Below, piece after piece: positions 14,633 through 26,802 of a stretch of 64,000 nucleotides of DNA (the stretch's first letter is position 1; every line of letters begins with the position of its first letter). The notes under the pieces were generated by a model, which had not been told where the DNA came from, searched no databases, and saw only the letters and a program-made list of their open reading frames with translations. Made by a program: the position numbers and the translations under genes. Source of the DNA: Atrichornis clamosus (Eukaryota; Chordata; Aves; Passeriformes; Menuridae); contig WBMZ01010877.1 in assembly GCA_013400975.1 (NCBI GenBank), positions 62,001-126,000 of the forward strand, written 5' to 3'.

Positions 14633-16101
14633 TTGCAGTTTATTTGTAAGGCTTATGTTTTACGTACTGAATAAAATTTCTTTATGATTTGGTTGGCATA
14701 AACAATAAAGGGATTACAGTTTGTCGTTCCATCAGAAGTCTTTGCAGGCTTAGGAAGATTCGGCCATGTAATTTCAAATTGAAATATATGCAGTTAGGCA
14801 TAGTACACGTAGTTTTTAATGGAGTTTTTAAACAGTCTTCTGTGTTAATTACACAACAGAAATGTGTTTGTCTCTGTGGTTTTGAGAGGGGCGAAAGATT
14901 TAAATAAATTCCAACCATAATAGAAAAACAAGTTACGAATTTTAAAAAGCAAGCAGTCACAGAAGAGTAGACCACAGAAGAAGGCAAAAAGCAGATGTGG
15001 TTGAAGAATAAATGATAAAATGCCGTCCTTTTAATTCAGAGTGTGACTGAATATCGTATGCCAATAAGAAGTCTAAATGCTTTTGAAGAACATGGGTGAA
15101 AATTTTTTTTTCTTTAAAAAACCAAGTATTTTCTTATCAATCCCTTTTTAAATTGTTAATTGTGAACAGTGAGGATGAAATGCTCATACAAATAGTAGCT
15201 AAGACACTGGTGATTGATTATTAGTTAGCAGTTTACAGAGGGGATTTCTTAAACAAATCTGTATAAATTTTTAGTGATAAATATCTGTTTGAAATCTTTT
15301 AGAGAGCTCAGCTTAAATTACAAGATTCAATATTCAGCAGAAATGCATCTGTTGAATGGAATCAAGTTCTGCAGCTATTTTTACTGTGTATCTAGCGTCC
15401 AGAACATTGTGGAAAATTGGTGATGAAATTTTGTAGTGTTATTGTGCAATATTTATATGAATATTGGATTGAACTTAAATGATTGCATCCCTCAGTTTTC
15501 TTCACAAATTTTGAATAAAGCCAAACATGAAATAAAAATTAGCTTAAATGACTGATTTTTTTTATTTTTATTTTTTAGTTCTCAAAATTAGTTGAGGTCA
15601 CCACTTAGCCACTGTTTTCTGAGATAGATGAGATCCTGAGATGGACTTTACATAAAGTCCAAAATTGCCAGGCAGTTACTTTGGGCTCATGTTATACTGT
15701 TTACAGTCCTTACAGATACCTATAATGAATTTTTAAGAGGTATCAAATGAATTATTTAAGACCACTTGGAAGTTTGTCTTTAACTTTCAACTATAGTTAG
15801 GAAAATGTGCATGGCACATGGAGAAACCAAAAGTTCTTGAGTACAGTTGTAGTATTTGTCCTCCCAAACCTGTTTTTTTCTGACATTCTGTGGATTAAAT
15901 TTATGTTCTCCCTAGTTCCTACTTTTTATGTTATTAAGTTATGGTCAAGAGAAAATGTATTTGCAATACACATCACACTTGCACATTTTTAATTCTGTTC
16001 AGGTACAATCTGCATATGGCATGCCTGTTTTTCCAGTGGCCACAGGAATATATAATTCAGTGATTCAGCTCATCAGTGATGTTATTTGCTTTTTCCTTTA
16101 G

Positions 16102-16305
16102 GGGCTGATGTTATCAATTTCGATGGCCATGTAGTGTTGCCATACAGATTCAGGAACAAGAAAATGAAAACACTGAAAGATGTCATCTCTCTGAAATTTA
16201 AGACCTCTGAAAGCGAAGGTGTAATCTTCCACGGAGAAGGACAGCAAGGAGACTACATCACCTTGGAACTGAAGAAAGCCAAACTTGTTCTAAATTTAAA
16301 TTTAG
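16102..16305 (+). CDS. CNTNAP2: CNTNAP2 exon 5: start of laminin G domain 1
   Basis: This is an internal coding exon of Caspr2, a neurexin-family single-pass membrane protein of neurons. Caspr2 binds contactin-2 and helps cluster Kv1 potassium channels at juxtaparanodes. The frame opens with the last two bases of a Trp codon (human residue 184) followed by [16 protein letters not shown] and continues to LVLNLNL, ending on the first base of a Gly codon. The motif [11 protein letters not shown] and the stretch [13 protein letters not shown] are characteristic of the first laminin G domain of this family. The acceptor is TTTTTCCTTTAG and the donor is TTAG|GTATGT. The exon is 204 nt, phase 1 to phase 1, equal to human c.551-754 as I recall it. 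No stop or indel is seen. The upstream exon that completes the first codon lies outside the window. Confidence 0.97.
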
Positions 16306-18624
16306 GTATGTTTTGATTGTTTAGTTTTGTGGTAGTTTTTAACTCTCCCTACAAAAATTTTAGGTAAATGTTCCATACTCTTTCCCACAGTAATATGATA
16401 AACCACATCTTTTAATGAGATGATTTGTTGAAAATGTTAACTCCCTTTCCATAGGTTGGAGAGAGGGGTGTTTTGGTATTTTGTTGGTTGGTTGGTTGGT
16501 TTTTTTCTGTTCCATTCTTTCCTTTTTTTACACCGTGTGAGATACTGTGAAAATAAGACCATACAGAAAAGCAGGATAAGCAATACATTGTCATGACCAC
16601 AAACAACAACAAAAAAATCTTGCTAGAATTATATTTGCCCTCAGCAGTGGCTTTGTGTGAGAGAAGGACACTGTTATCACTTCTGAAGGAATAAAGGTCA
16701 CCCTTAGGAAACTTGCAAAAAAAGAGTATCAGTTTAGGAAGCTACGGGTCACATGAAGTTGAAGTTCAGTCTTCCTAGAATCTGAGAAGTAGGACTAGGA
16801 AAGGAAAGGAGACAGACTGCTTTATCAGGCAATCTTCTGATGAAATATGTTAGTCTAGTTCCAGTATCTTTTTTCCCTCACAGTGAAGGACTGCAGGCTC
16901 ATGAGTGACTGGTTTTATAAAGCAGATTTATTATGAAAAAACATTTATCTGGTTTCAGGTATTTTTTCCCTTCAGACAAAAGAACCTTAGAAAAAGATTT
17001 CATGCAACTTTCCCTAGTTCTCTTACAAACATGTGAAGAGTAAATTGCTCTGTTTATTATTTACATTGAATAGTACTTATTTCCACTAACATTTTCTCCT
17101 GCTCTTTTTCTAACAATCAACATGAACAGATGAGGAGGGGGAAAGCACACCTTCCTATAGCAGTTTTCACTTTTAACAATTTTAATTGCAGTAATAACCT
17201 ATTTGTTTCCAGTTCCTATATATTCTTCAGCACAGACTATCTTTATAAGCTGTTATAATTTCCATATATGTGCTTGGTGATGATGTTCTTAAATCACTGG
17301 GCTGATAAATGGGACTAGGCTTTGTGGCACAAAATAAACAGAAGTAATGCTTTATAGCATTATTCTTCCTCTGCTGAGAGTATTGCCTTTGCATCAGAGA
17401 CAGTAGAAAAGGATGTTCTTCTTGCCTGGTGAGATCCAGTGACTTAGTTTCAAACACCAGGGAGTGGGGAAAGAATGGGGAGACAAAGATGGATTTAGGT
17501 TTTCACTTTGCACTGCATTTGACTTTACGTTGAAGAAACTGAAGTTCAGTGATGTGCATGCAATTTTATTTTATTTTTAACCAACAGGACCATTGACCTT
17601 CAGCATAAATGCAGTATGGTCATTTGTAGGGAAGTAATGTCTTAAGCCATGAAAGTGTGATTTGCCAGAATGCCTTATCAGCAAGCACAAACCTTAATAT
17701 CTGAGTTGCAGGCATTCTTGAGGGTAAGAAATTCTCAGCCTCAGAAATGTTTTAGATCCTCACATATTCAGAACATGGAAGATTGCATTGAGTTATTGAG
17801 CAGTGCAGCAACTTTTTACATTTACTGCTGAATTAGTCATTTGCTGCTTCAGTTGGGATCCATGTTATCAACCTTTGCTGGCTTAGCTATATCAGTCAGA
17901 TGGCAACGAGATGTGATCTCTTGACTAGCACAGCTGCACTGGCAAAAACCCCTGGATAACACAGCAGAGAATTGCAAAACTGTACTCTTGCTAGGAGTTT
18001 GACTTCCAAAACAGAAAGATTGCTGCAGGAGTAGAGACCAAAATAAGCTGTATTAGCAGAAAATGTTTTTTTGCTGCAGTTAGCTCAGTCTGCATTGAGC
18101 CTTTTCCTCTCTACTTGCTGGCGTAACAACGCTGGCAGAGGCCACAAAGCATAGAACTCAGACTGGAAAGGCTTTTTGTTGCCAAAGTCTGTTATCAGGA
18201 TCCATGTCCTCCTCAGCAGTCATAAATTGGTACGGTTCCAATGCAGCTCAAGACCTGGCCCAGAGGTGACAGCTCTTCATTTCTGTAGTGTAGTACAGAA
18301 AGCAGAAAACCCTAGTTGAAAACAACTTTACAACTGGAAGTTGGTATTGCTTCTCTGGTTCATCTCCAAATAACTACTATTATGAATGTATACATATAAA
18401 GTATTTATACGTTAAGTTCAACAATCAGATATTTGCTGTATTTGGTCTAGATGTTTGTATTTATGACAGCAACTCTCCACTGCGCAGATCTCAACTTCAC
18501 AGCAGACTGACTTCCTCCAGTTTATTGTATGTCTAGTGTGATTCAGGTGAAATATTGACAGAGAAAGAGGAAAATGTTTGCCTAACTGGTATGAGGTGAG
18601 AAATGCTAGTGTTTCTGTTCTCAG
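16306..18624 (+). other. CNTNAP2: CNTNAP2 intron 5
   Basis: A phase-1 intron of 2319 bp. It opens with GTATGT and ends with GTTTCTGTTCTCAG. It contains a short (TTGG)4 stretch at about 16484-16499 followed by a T run, and an RBFOX-type hexamer TGCATG at 17555-17560, about 1 kb before exon 6. No repeat family or further exon is recognised. Open frames on both strands here have no recognisable protein signature. Confidence 0.93.
16484..16507. repeat. (TTGG)4 microsatellite plus T run
   Basis: Four copies of TTGG run directly into a short T stretch in intron 5, about 180 nt after the exon 5 donor. It is a simple repeat with no further element attached. Confidence 0.8.
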
Positions 18625-18809
18625 GCAGCAACCAGCTTGGCTCAATTTATGGCCACACATCTGTGATGACAGGCAGCCTCTTAGATGATCACCACTGGCA
18701 CTCCATCATCATAGAGCGCCACGGGAGAAACATCAATCTCACCCTCGACAGACACATGCAGCACTTCAGAACCAATGGAGAATTTGATTACCTGGACTTG
18801 GATTATGAG
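18625..18809 (+). CDS. CNTNAP2: CNTNAP2 exon 6: middle of laminin G domain 1
   Basis: The second exon in the window continues the first laminin G domain. The Gly codon split across intron 5 is completed here and is followed by [10 protein letters not shown], then a run through [17 protein letters not shown] and [19 protein letters not shown], ending DYLDLDYE. The DDHHWHS(I/V) pattern is the typical laminin G core strand of the neurexin and Caspr families. NLT is an N-glycosylation sequon at human position 289. The acceptor TTCTGTTCTCAG is good. The donor GAG|GTAGAC is weak because it lacks G at intron position 5. The exon is 185 nt, phase 1 in and phase 0 out, equal to human c.755-939. The open frame runs on past the donor for about 15 codons before a stop, which is read-through into the intron and not coding. 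Confidence 0.97.
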
Positions 18810-20800
18810 GTAGACAGTGAAACTTCCTTCCTTTCATTCCAATTGGTTTTATAAAGATAAGTCCAATAAGAAAGCTAACATAACTTAAGATGTTTTGGTA
18901 CTTTTTTGTATATTTGTTTTAATTACTTTTTCCCTTACATTTCCTGAAATTTTCTACCAATGCTGTTCTCTCTTAAGTGTAAATCATGTTTCTCTTCATT
19001 AGTCTATCAAGTCCCATCTGGTGTAACAATCATCTCAGCCCTTTGTTTTAAAGTGGGAGATCTGTGTTATTCAGCAAGCTAAGCATACATGACTTTTAAA
19101 TTCTCTAAAAGCAGCTGCTGTAACAGGAAGTATATTAAAATAAGTATGGTGCAATCTGTTATTCCACTCAGGTGATAATTTTGAACTAGAATCAGAAAAC
19201 ATTAATCTGTGGTGACGGCATTTATTTTTAGCAAAGGAAGTAGATTAGAACCTTTTTACTAATATGGGTCTTGATCTGTCCTGTCTTAGGTAGGTAGATA
19301 CTTTCTTGTATTTTCACAAATATGACATCAGTAACTTCTTTTTATAAAGAAGCAATAAAGAGTTAGGAAAGTTCTAAGAAAACTTGTTTAATCAGTCAGG
19401 TTAAAGCACACAAGTGTTGGTAGTAATTGAATGTAGATTTTGATGTTTGATTACACTCCAGCTTCAGCTATTATGAACTTGTTCAGTTCCCCTAATTTGT
19501 TACACGAAGTTCAGCACGTTGGTTATTGCAAACTTTGTATAATATTTTCTTACACTCTTTACTGTTTCTAATGAGAATTAATGTGGTTGGCTGAGCCAAA
19601 TATTTAATTTCCACCCTTACATCTCTTTAAGAAGTGAGAGGGAATCAAAACGATGTAATGGAGAAAACTTTGAACTAACTTATATATTGATATTTTTACA
19701 AACAATTTTTTTATCAAGAATATATGAACAATTGAAAAAATTACTTATAATTGTAAATAGTTCTGAGTCAAATATTTGCTTATATTCCAAGAAATCTTTA
19801 TGAATACATCATTTGCTAACAGTTATAATGCAAGAAGACCCAAGCAAATTTGCCAGTACCTCTGTTGTTTATTGAGCACTGAAGATCTGAACTGAGCTAC
19901 CAAAAGCTCATATAAGTAGATTTTGTAAAAGATGGAGAGGCAGAGAAAGACTTTATAAGCGATAAACATTTTTAGTTTGTAAATGTTTGGGTTTCTAAGT
20001 TTTTTAGCACTAGGGATTGTAGGTGACCCAAAATTTTTTAACCCAGAATTAATTTCCCAGGGTAATGAAATTCAGCAGTAAGATAAAAGCAATTCCTGTT
20101 TGAATTTGATGACTGAGTCTTTGCAGTGGTTGTCTTTACCTTCCCTATGGAGATGATTTGGCCCACTGTCAAGGGGTAACTCCTCATTGACTATAACTAC
20201 ATGGCAAAAGCATGTTGCTGGTAGTGAAAGATCCTTCTGTCTATCAGGGGATTACATCTTTAACTATGTGATTCTGCAAATTCTCCTAGAAGAAGTGTAT
20301 ATAAATATATATAGCTATATATGTATACGCATTAAGAGAAAATAAAGTACCATATTGGAGGCCACCACTGCTGTTCTGTAGTCTGAGCTCTGACACATGG
20401 TTAGAGCTGAGATGGCTAATTTAATGTCTACTACTGTTTAGAAAAATACTGTGATGGAAATTTTTTCCAATTTCTTTGCTTGAAATGTTCATTGTCTGGT
20501 AGCAATCAGAAGAGCAGTTCATGTATGAGTAACTGTGATGTGTGTCTGTTCACTATTTGGACAACTGCAGTAATACTTGGGATTTGCCATCATAAATATT
20601 TGCAACCACAAATCCATTTCAAATTTTTTTTCTGCTTTTGCACTATTTATTTTCATACATCCTTTTTCTGTTAACACTGTTGCCAGCTCTCTCATTTGCC
20701 ATTGGTTTAGTGTTTGAAGAAAGCAAATACATCTACAGCAAAATTGTTTGAAAGTCTTTGCCTTCCAGTAACTGACTGCCGTCTTCTGTTTCATTCAAAG
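18810..20800 (+). other. CNTNAP2: CNTNAP2 intron 6
   Basis: A phase-0 intron of 1991 bp between GTAGAC and TTTCATTCAAAG. It is AT-rich. A TA-rich block near 20296-20328 contains a perfect 16-bp palindrome centred on AGCT. No other feature is recognised. Confidence 0.93.
20307..20322. repeat. TA-rich perfect palindrome
   Basis: ATATATAGCTATATAT is its own reverse complement and sits inside a longer TA-rich stretch (about 20296-20328). Such sequences arise easily in AT-rich introns and mutate by slippage. Confidence 0.75.
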
Positions 20801-20944
20801 ATAACCTTTGGAGGCATGCCTTTTTCTGGCAAGCCAAGTTCTAACAGTAGGAAAAATTTCAAGGGCTGCATGGAGAGCATCAACTACAATGGCAATAATA
20901 TCACTGACCTTGCCAAGAGGAAGAAATTGGAACCTTCAAATGTG
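20801..20944 (+). CDS. CNTNAP2: CNTNAP2 exon 7: end of laminin G domain 1
   Basis: The third exon encodes [13 protein letters not shown], then [33 protein letters not shown]. In-frame counting from human c.940 makes the first residue 314 and puts the Cys of KGCM at 336. In the human protein that Cys forms the laminin G disulphide with Cys368, which lies in exon 8. The FxGCM(E/Q) pattern marks the C-terminal part of laminin G domains. NIT at 346-348 is a glycosylation sequon, also known in human. The exon is 144 nt, exactly 48 codons and phase 0 on both sides, so skipping it would keep the frame but remove one half of the disulphide. The acceptor is TTTCATTCAAAG and the donor is GTG|GTAAGA. 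Confidence 0.97.
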
Positions 20945-23900
20945 GTAAGAGCATAATGTAATGGTCATCTACATTTCTGCTTCTCCTTCTAAAGAAGACT
21001 AAGAAGTTTGTGAGTGTGTGTAGCTGATATTCTTGTGATATACTGGAATAATATAGAACACAAAACAAATTTTACCACGAACTCAAAGATCTTATTATAT
21101 ATACATTTGTGGCCTTTTTAAAAATTATTATTATCTTGTATGAGCTTTTTACTTCTGGGCTCTCATTTCATCTTTCTAAAACTAACCTTTAGTATCAGAT
21201 GTCTTTAATTTTTTTTTAAAGAAAATCAGCTGAACCAGTAGGTACATTTTCCCTTTCCTCTCAAATTATAGTAGCCCAAAACCAGTGTGGACAAGATTTA
21301 TTAATAAATGAATTGCAACTTTCTTGTGACATTTAAATCCTGGTATATTCCATCCCTTTTGAGCTAGTTGGATTGCTGGAGTGCAAAAGTCTTTGGATGG
21401 GAATGCTTCTACAGGCTTTTCTGATACGTCTGAAAAGCCTCAAGATATTAGACTTCAAAATCATTATTTCGCTTATTATCATTATAGAGCTTATTAACAT
21501 TTTCTTCTATTTTTGCTCTTTCTTAAGTGTTCATAGCTGCTTTCATGTTCAAACTTGTGGCTTTATGGGCAGGGTGATTAAGAAAGAATCTACTTTAATT
21601 ACTGTGTTTTTAAAGCTTGAAAGTTCTTGAAACTTCATGGTGGCATATAAAGGCAAAGTGGGTAAGAAATAAATGTATTATTGCCATGAGTTTGATGGGG
21701 TTTGAATAACTTTCCAAAGCTTTCTTCTGTATAAACTTACAGACTTCACAAAGTCCTGCTAACAATGTGTAGGTTTCCACTGTTTCTTTTTTCTTCATGT
21801 AATACATTGTAAACCTATACCTATTTAGTGAGGATATCATGCAAAGGATTGATTACCACTTGATGACTTCTTGGATAGTAAAACTGAAGTTCCATCTAAC
21901 TGTATGAACATTATGGCTAAATGGTCAAGGTAATCCAAAGGATAATCTTGAATATATGATGTTTGCCTATACAAACACAGTAGAACAGCCTGACATCCAT
22001 AACCTTTTCTGTACATGAATTTCTTCAGTATTGTCAAAGGCAAGGAGTATGATGTATATTCCATGAAGTAATATTCAACTTTTTAAATTTTTTCAATCCA
22101 ATCTCAATCTTATAAACTCCTGAAATTTTGACTTATTTTTCTCCAAAACTACACGTGATTTCCTTCCTGCAAAGCATTGTCAGCCGTAATGTAATCATGA
22201 TTTGGAAAGATTGATGCCTGATTTAGAAAAGAATCTTTATACAGGAGCAATCTTTCCCTTTTGTACAGTCAAGTCCACTGCAAATTAGTAGAACACATTC
22301 TTAAAGCCTTTTCCTGAACAGAAATATTACTTGAGAAATTCCTGTAGTGCAAATCCTATCCTTTACAGTCCTAGTCTTTCAAAAGTGTGGCACAACTAGC
22401 AGACACAAAAAGTCTCTGAAAAGCCATCTTTCTGTTTGTATTTATTTGGTTCTTTCTTTGTTTTTTTGCTTTAAAATTCTGTTGCCTGTAACACAAAAGT
22501 AAAATCCTCATAAGAAGCTTTGGCAGTATTACTGCTACATCAAGAGGTGATGACATGCTAGTTTAATTTGATGGTTCTGTTGATTTCCAATTCTGAGAAT
22601 GACTATAAAAATAGAAGTGACCCTTTTTTCCAGTAGAATTACTTAAATTGCTTCAGCTCTTCAAAAGCAAAATCAATTTTAACTAAATCAACATGGATTT
22701 CTATGGTTTTTACAAAACCATTTTTCTCTCCTAGTTTTTAGCCTGATTTACCACGAGAAATAGACTTGTTTGAAACTACTGTTGTTGTTAAGCATGTTTA
22801 TGATGATGACACTTAAGCAATACAACAGGGATCCAAGCTCCATTGTAGGAGATTCTGTACAAACCCATAACAGTAGACACACCTTGCCCCAAACAGTGTA
22901 TTATCTTAAAAGGCAAGACAGACACAATGTAATGAGGCTGAACACAAGTGAAATAATCAGTGTGGTGATGAGGAGTATCAAAAAGCAAGGATCAATTCAG
23001 AGGAAAGAAGGATTTTACAGGAATACGAAAAAATAAATATTCCTAGATGAAGATAGTTGAATTTCAGAAGTCACGCAGTGAAAGGGACTTGACAAATTAA
23101 TTATACAAAATGACGAGGCCCAGAAAATCAGAGATGATAAGATCCTGATCTTTATTTGTCTTTGAACAAAATTAAATTTAAAAAATATTTTGTCTCATAT
23201 ACATACATGTTTTGAACAAAAAAGAGTCACCAAACGTCCTTTATTGAAGAGTAAGGATGAAAACACAAATTAAAAGTATTTTGAATTTTAAAAAAGTCCA
23301 GCACTGACTTTAGTAAAATCTTTGCTTTAGATTTAGAAAGTAAAGGGGAATTTTTTTTTTTAAATTCTTTTGTGATACTTAAAATGGCATTAGCATGCAG
23401 TATATTTCCAGTACTGTATGATCCATCCTGATTTAACAGGTAGTGTAGTCTTAATAAACTCATTACCTGTTTTTTGGGAGCTTCCTATTCAGCCAGTAGG
23501 ACTATTAATTGGGAAAGGTATTTACAGTAGTATTTACACAAGGGATAATATTTGAATGTGAATAGGCAAAAATGATTTATAAGAAGTAAACATGAATCTA
23601 ATTTGCCCTAGAAATGAAAGATCATGATACAAAGCTCAAGCTACACAAATTAAGTTGGTTTTCCCTTTTCCCTATCAATGTAGTATGAAAAATTATCTGA
23701 TAAGGCCAACAGTTTCAATACAAATGTATAGTATGTATTTGACTTCCAGATGCCATTGCCCAGAAAACTATTCAGCAAATCACTCTGAATCTACAGAAAA
23801 GGATCTCATTCTCTTTAAAAAATGAGTAGGCTATTACTGAGACAAGCTGCAGATTAACTCGAACTCTTGACCTAGAACTAGTGAGCAATCTATATAAGAT

Positions 23901-26802
23901 AGGTTGTACTTAAAAGAGGAATCATCTTGTGAACTACAGTCGTAGAGGGAATCAATAATCCTGTTCATAATAATCTGAATAGCTCAGTAGCAAAAATGCT
24001 AACTAGCAGAGAAATTAGAATTATGTGTTACTTCCTCAAGAAGTTTTTTATGCAGTTAGACTGTTCGTGGGAAATGCATTCACTGATGTGAAAAAGGATT
24101 TGAATGCATTCAGTGCCATTAACATTAATAGGTGTTATACATGCAAGCATCCAAAATATCAGGATGACAGGAGAGTGTCAATTGGATATAAAAGCCTTCT
24201 TGTAATGAGGAAATTGTTAGTTCCTCTTGGTAAAAAGGCAGCAAGAGAAACTTTTAAAAAGTCTAACAGAATGATGTCTGAGCACTACTTAATTGGTGTC
24301 TCTGACTGAACCACGAGATGACATCTCTCAAAAAAAGTGGTACCCTTCTGTGTCTACGTAGGAACTGCCTTAAGAATGTAACAGAAGTTGCTTCTAATCC
24401 ATAGGGTGATCAAAGACACTGAGAATGATAACCAAGGGTTACAGAGAGTGTTTCAGATACTCTCCACTTTTTTTTACTGTATGTAAAATTTGTGGTTTAA
24501 GCAAAAGTATTCTGTAGCACACTTTGAAATATTCAGATTAAAACTCTTCAAACAAATGAGTTACCTATTTTGATTTAAAGCTTGGTTGGCTGAAAGGGTA
24601 AAATTAAAAATCTCTAGGCAACATTTAAGCAACTCCCACCCCGCCAAATAACCTCTAAACCAAAAGAAACCAAATCCACAAAACCCCATCCCAGAACAGA
24701 CAAACAGTTTAGCAAGGAAGTCTTCTATCTTTTTCATAAAGTAGTTGTAATTTCTCTTATAACACAGTTGTTTAAAAGCTGTCTTTAGTTGTTTCAGCTA
24801 GTTGCTTTCCTAATTCCTTGATTTATGCTGTTTTAATCCATGGAACTTGAGCACAGGAAAAGAACATGATTTGTAATGCTGTGATTTTATCATAAAATTT
24901 AGGAACAGGTCTATGAGATGAGTTTAAAGAAATGTCTTCGCTAGTTCAAGATCACTGGAAACATCAGTGTTCCTTGAGTGATCATGGAGGCTGCCAACTT
25001 GATAGCCTAGTTGCTACTAATTCTACTGGCCTTTATAGGTAGCCTGTGTACAACTTCTGGAATTCTGTAGGAAAAAAAGGTTGTTATGCAGAGTAATCAA
25101 AGTATCTATCTGAATGCTCAAGAAAATTTTATTTTTATTCATTCATTTTTTACTTGGAAATTCTATATAAGAAGCTGAATCTGCCACACGAGTTTTATCT
25201 TGCTATGACACACATAAGTTGTTTTCTGATGCGATGTTCTTTTAAAAAGTGTTGGGTTTGGACATTGGCAAATGAGTGCTAAAACTTGCTTACTGACGTC
25301 ATCCATCATCTCCAATAGAAAATAATTACTTACGTCTTGCCTCCCACACAGTTTCAGACACAAAGTTCTTATCTTGCTTCCAAATTCTCTACCTTCCCTC
25401 AAGATAAATTTTCAGATGCATTTACATACTATGAATCTAGAAATGTGGTATAAAAACATATATCAGGAAGCCACAAATATGGAATTTTAAAATAATTATG
25501 CAATAAAGATAATGACAGACTCCTGTTGGGATTCTGAATGCTGCTTAAGTGGGCCACATCTCTAAACATCTATGTACCTCAAAAAAAGCTGTTCAAGCTA
25601 TAATATTTTTGAAATGTACAAATAAATATGAAAATAATTGCTATCTTGATCACAGTAATAGTTTCCATACTGCATGAGATAAAATTCGTCCTTCCCAAAT
25701 AGAAGTAAAATTGTCACATAATACCCACCTGCAACAGTGCATGAGAAAGCCTAACCATAGGACAGGATCCACTTTGCCACATATTGAAGGAAGTCTTCAG
25801 CACAGGAAGTTTTCCTGTTATATTTAGATTCATGCCTTAATAAGTTAATTCTGGACATAGATTGTTACAAAGTATCTATGATTTCCAAGGACAAAAAATG
25901 GTAACATCTCTTACCATTGTGGTCTTTTGTTGTGAGAAATGACATGAGAACCAGAGTGAAAAATACATGTCCCTAATACTAGTCTTGTTTACACATACAT
26001 TTTAAAGCCTTGTATGTCAATAAAGTTGACTGGATTTTTGTTAATTTCCTGAAAAGTAAAATTTCACAGTGTGAAAACTGTAGTTTCTTTTACAGAGAAA
26101 ATTAGTTACTCTCTGCAAATATTAGGCATTGTTCATGATCAGCTACTTCAAATCCTTCTGCTTCATGATTTGAAATATTAGCATATCTACTGCCATCCAG
26201 TAGAAAACATAACATACTCTTCAGGTATTATACATCCTTCTTTCTGAACCTCATGTATTTTATTGATTGACACATTGATATCAGAGTGTTTGAAAGCTGT
26301 ACTCATTTTTATACTGCTCTGTTATAGGTTTCTATGGTGACCACAGACAAGCCAAATTTTATCTGTGATTAATTTCTTTATCTTTTACCTAGCAATATTA
26401 ATACTTTCATCGAAGCTTATTCTTATTTAGGCTACAACTCTTCAGGATAAAGACTGCCTTTTATTTTGTGCATGAGCAGTACAAAATATAATGGGGCCAC
26501 TGCTAAAAAAACCCAAAAACGTCAGTAACAACATTATAGTATTAACAATAATTTTAATATTATTGTCATTATTATAATGCACATCTTTAGTAGCAACATG
26601 CATTGATCACCATAGTCTCTAGGTTGAATGAAATCTAGAATTCTAAAGGTAGCTATGAATTTAGTGGAATCTTACCATTTTGCTTATGTTTTTGCCTTTT
26701 TTTTCTTTTTTATTCTTTTTTTTTTCTTTCTTTTTGTTTTCTTTTTTTTTTTTTTTTTTTTTTTTTTTGGTTTTTTTTTTTTTTTTTTTGTGTTTTACTT
26801 AG
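20945..26802 (+). other. CNTNAP2: CNTNAP2 intron 7
   Basis: A phase-0 intron of 5858 bp. It begins GTAAGA and ends in an exceptionally long T-rich tract that merges with the exon 8 acceptor (listed separately). The last AG before the acceptor is at 26663-26664. A short TA-rich imperfect inverted repeat lies at about 26535-26556. No transposable element or further exon is recognised. An open frame at 24025-24309 has no recognisable protein signature. Confidence 0.93.
26697..26802 (+). promoter_or_regulatory. CNTNAP2: Exon 8 acceptor with very long poly-T tract
   Basis: About 93 nt at 26697-26789 are almost entirely T, with a few C, G and A. The tract includes an uninterrupted T27 (26742-26768), GG, and then T19 (26771-26789). 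It is followed by GTGTTTTACTTAG, whose AG at 26801-26802 is the exon 8 acceptor. No AG dinucleotide occurs between 26663-26664 and the acceptor, so scanning from a distant branch point would meet no competing site. Branch-point-like sequences CTTAC (A at 26674) and CTTAT (A at 26686) lie 116-128 nt upstream of the AG. The exact T count may be unreliable because homopolymers of this length are hard to sequence. Confidence 0.85.

Larger units (their letters stand above)
1..16101 (+). other. CNTNAP2: CNTNAP2 intron 4 (3' part)
   Basis: This stretch is non-coding as far as I can see and is assigned to the intron upstream of exon 5. I found no part of the preceding discoidin-domain exon, so the intron is longer than 16.1 kb. 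It is AT-rich with many short homopolymers. It ends in the acceptor TTTTTCCTTTAG at 16090-16101. Phase is 1: the last base of exon 4 plus the first two of exon 5 form one codon. Local items listed separately are a 33-bp direct repeat (7247 and 7398), a GC-richer island around 11730-12010, an exon-like interval at 13577-13608 and a hairpin at 14607-14632. The other open frames here, such as a 129-codon minus-strand frame at 9319-9708, have no recognisable protein signature and are treated as chance. Confidence 0.85.

Noticed and set aside
17555..17560. TGCATG, an RBFOX-type hexamer, as an exon 6 regulator
   Set aside because: It is about 1 kb from exon 6, and the same hexamer recurs by chance elsewhere in the window, so it is not evidence on its own.
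23960..24070. tRNA-like stretch (TAGCTCAGTAGC resembling a box A, later GTTCG)
   Set aside because: Spacing is too long, there is no acceptor stem, and the box B match is poor. It is not a tRNA or a recognisable tRNA-derived SINE.
26697..26789. The poly-T block as the reverse poly(A) tail of a retroposed gene
   Set aside because: No processed-gene or element body is recognisable next to it, and no target-site duplication is visible. A simple expanded polypyrimidine tract is the simpler reading.
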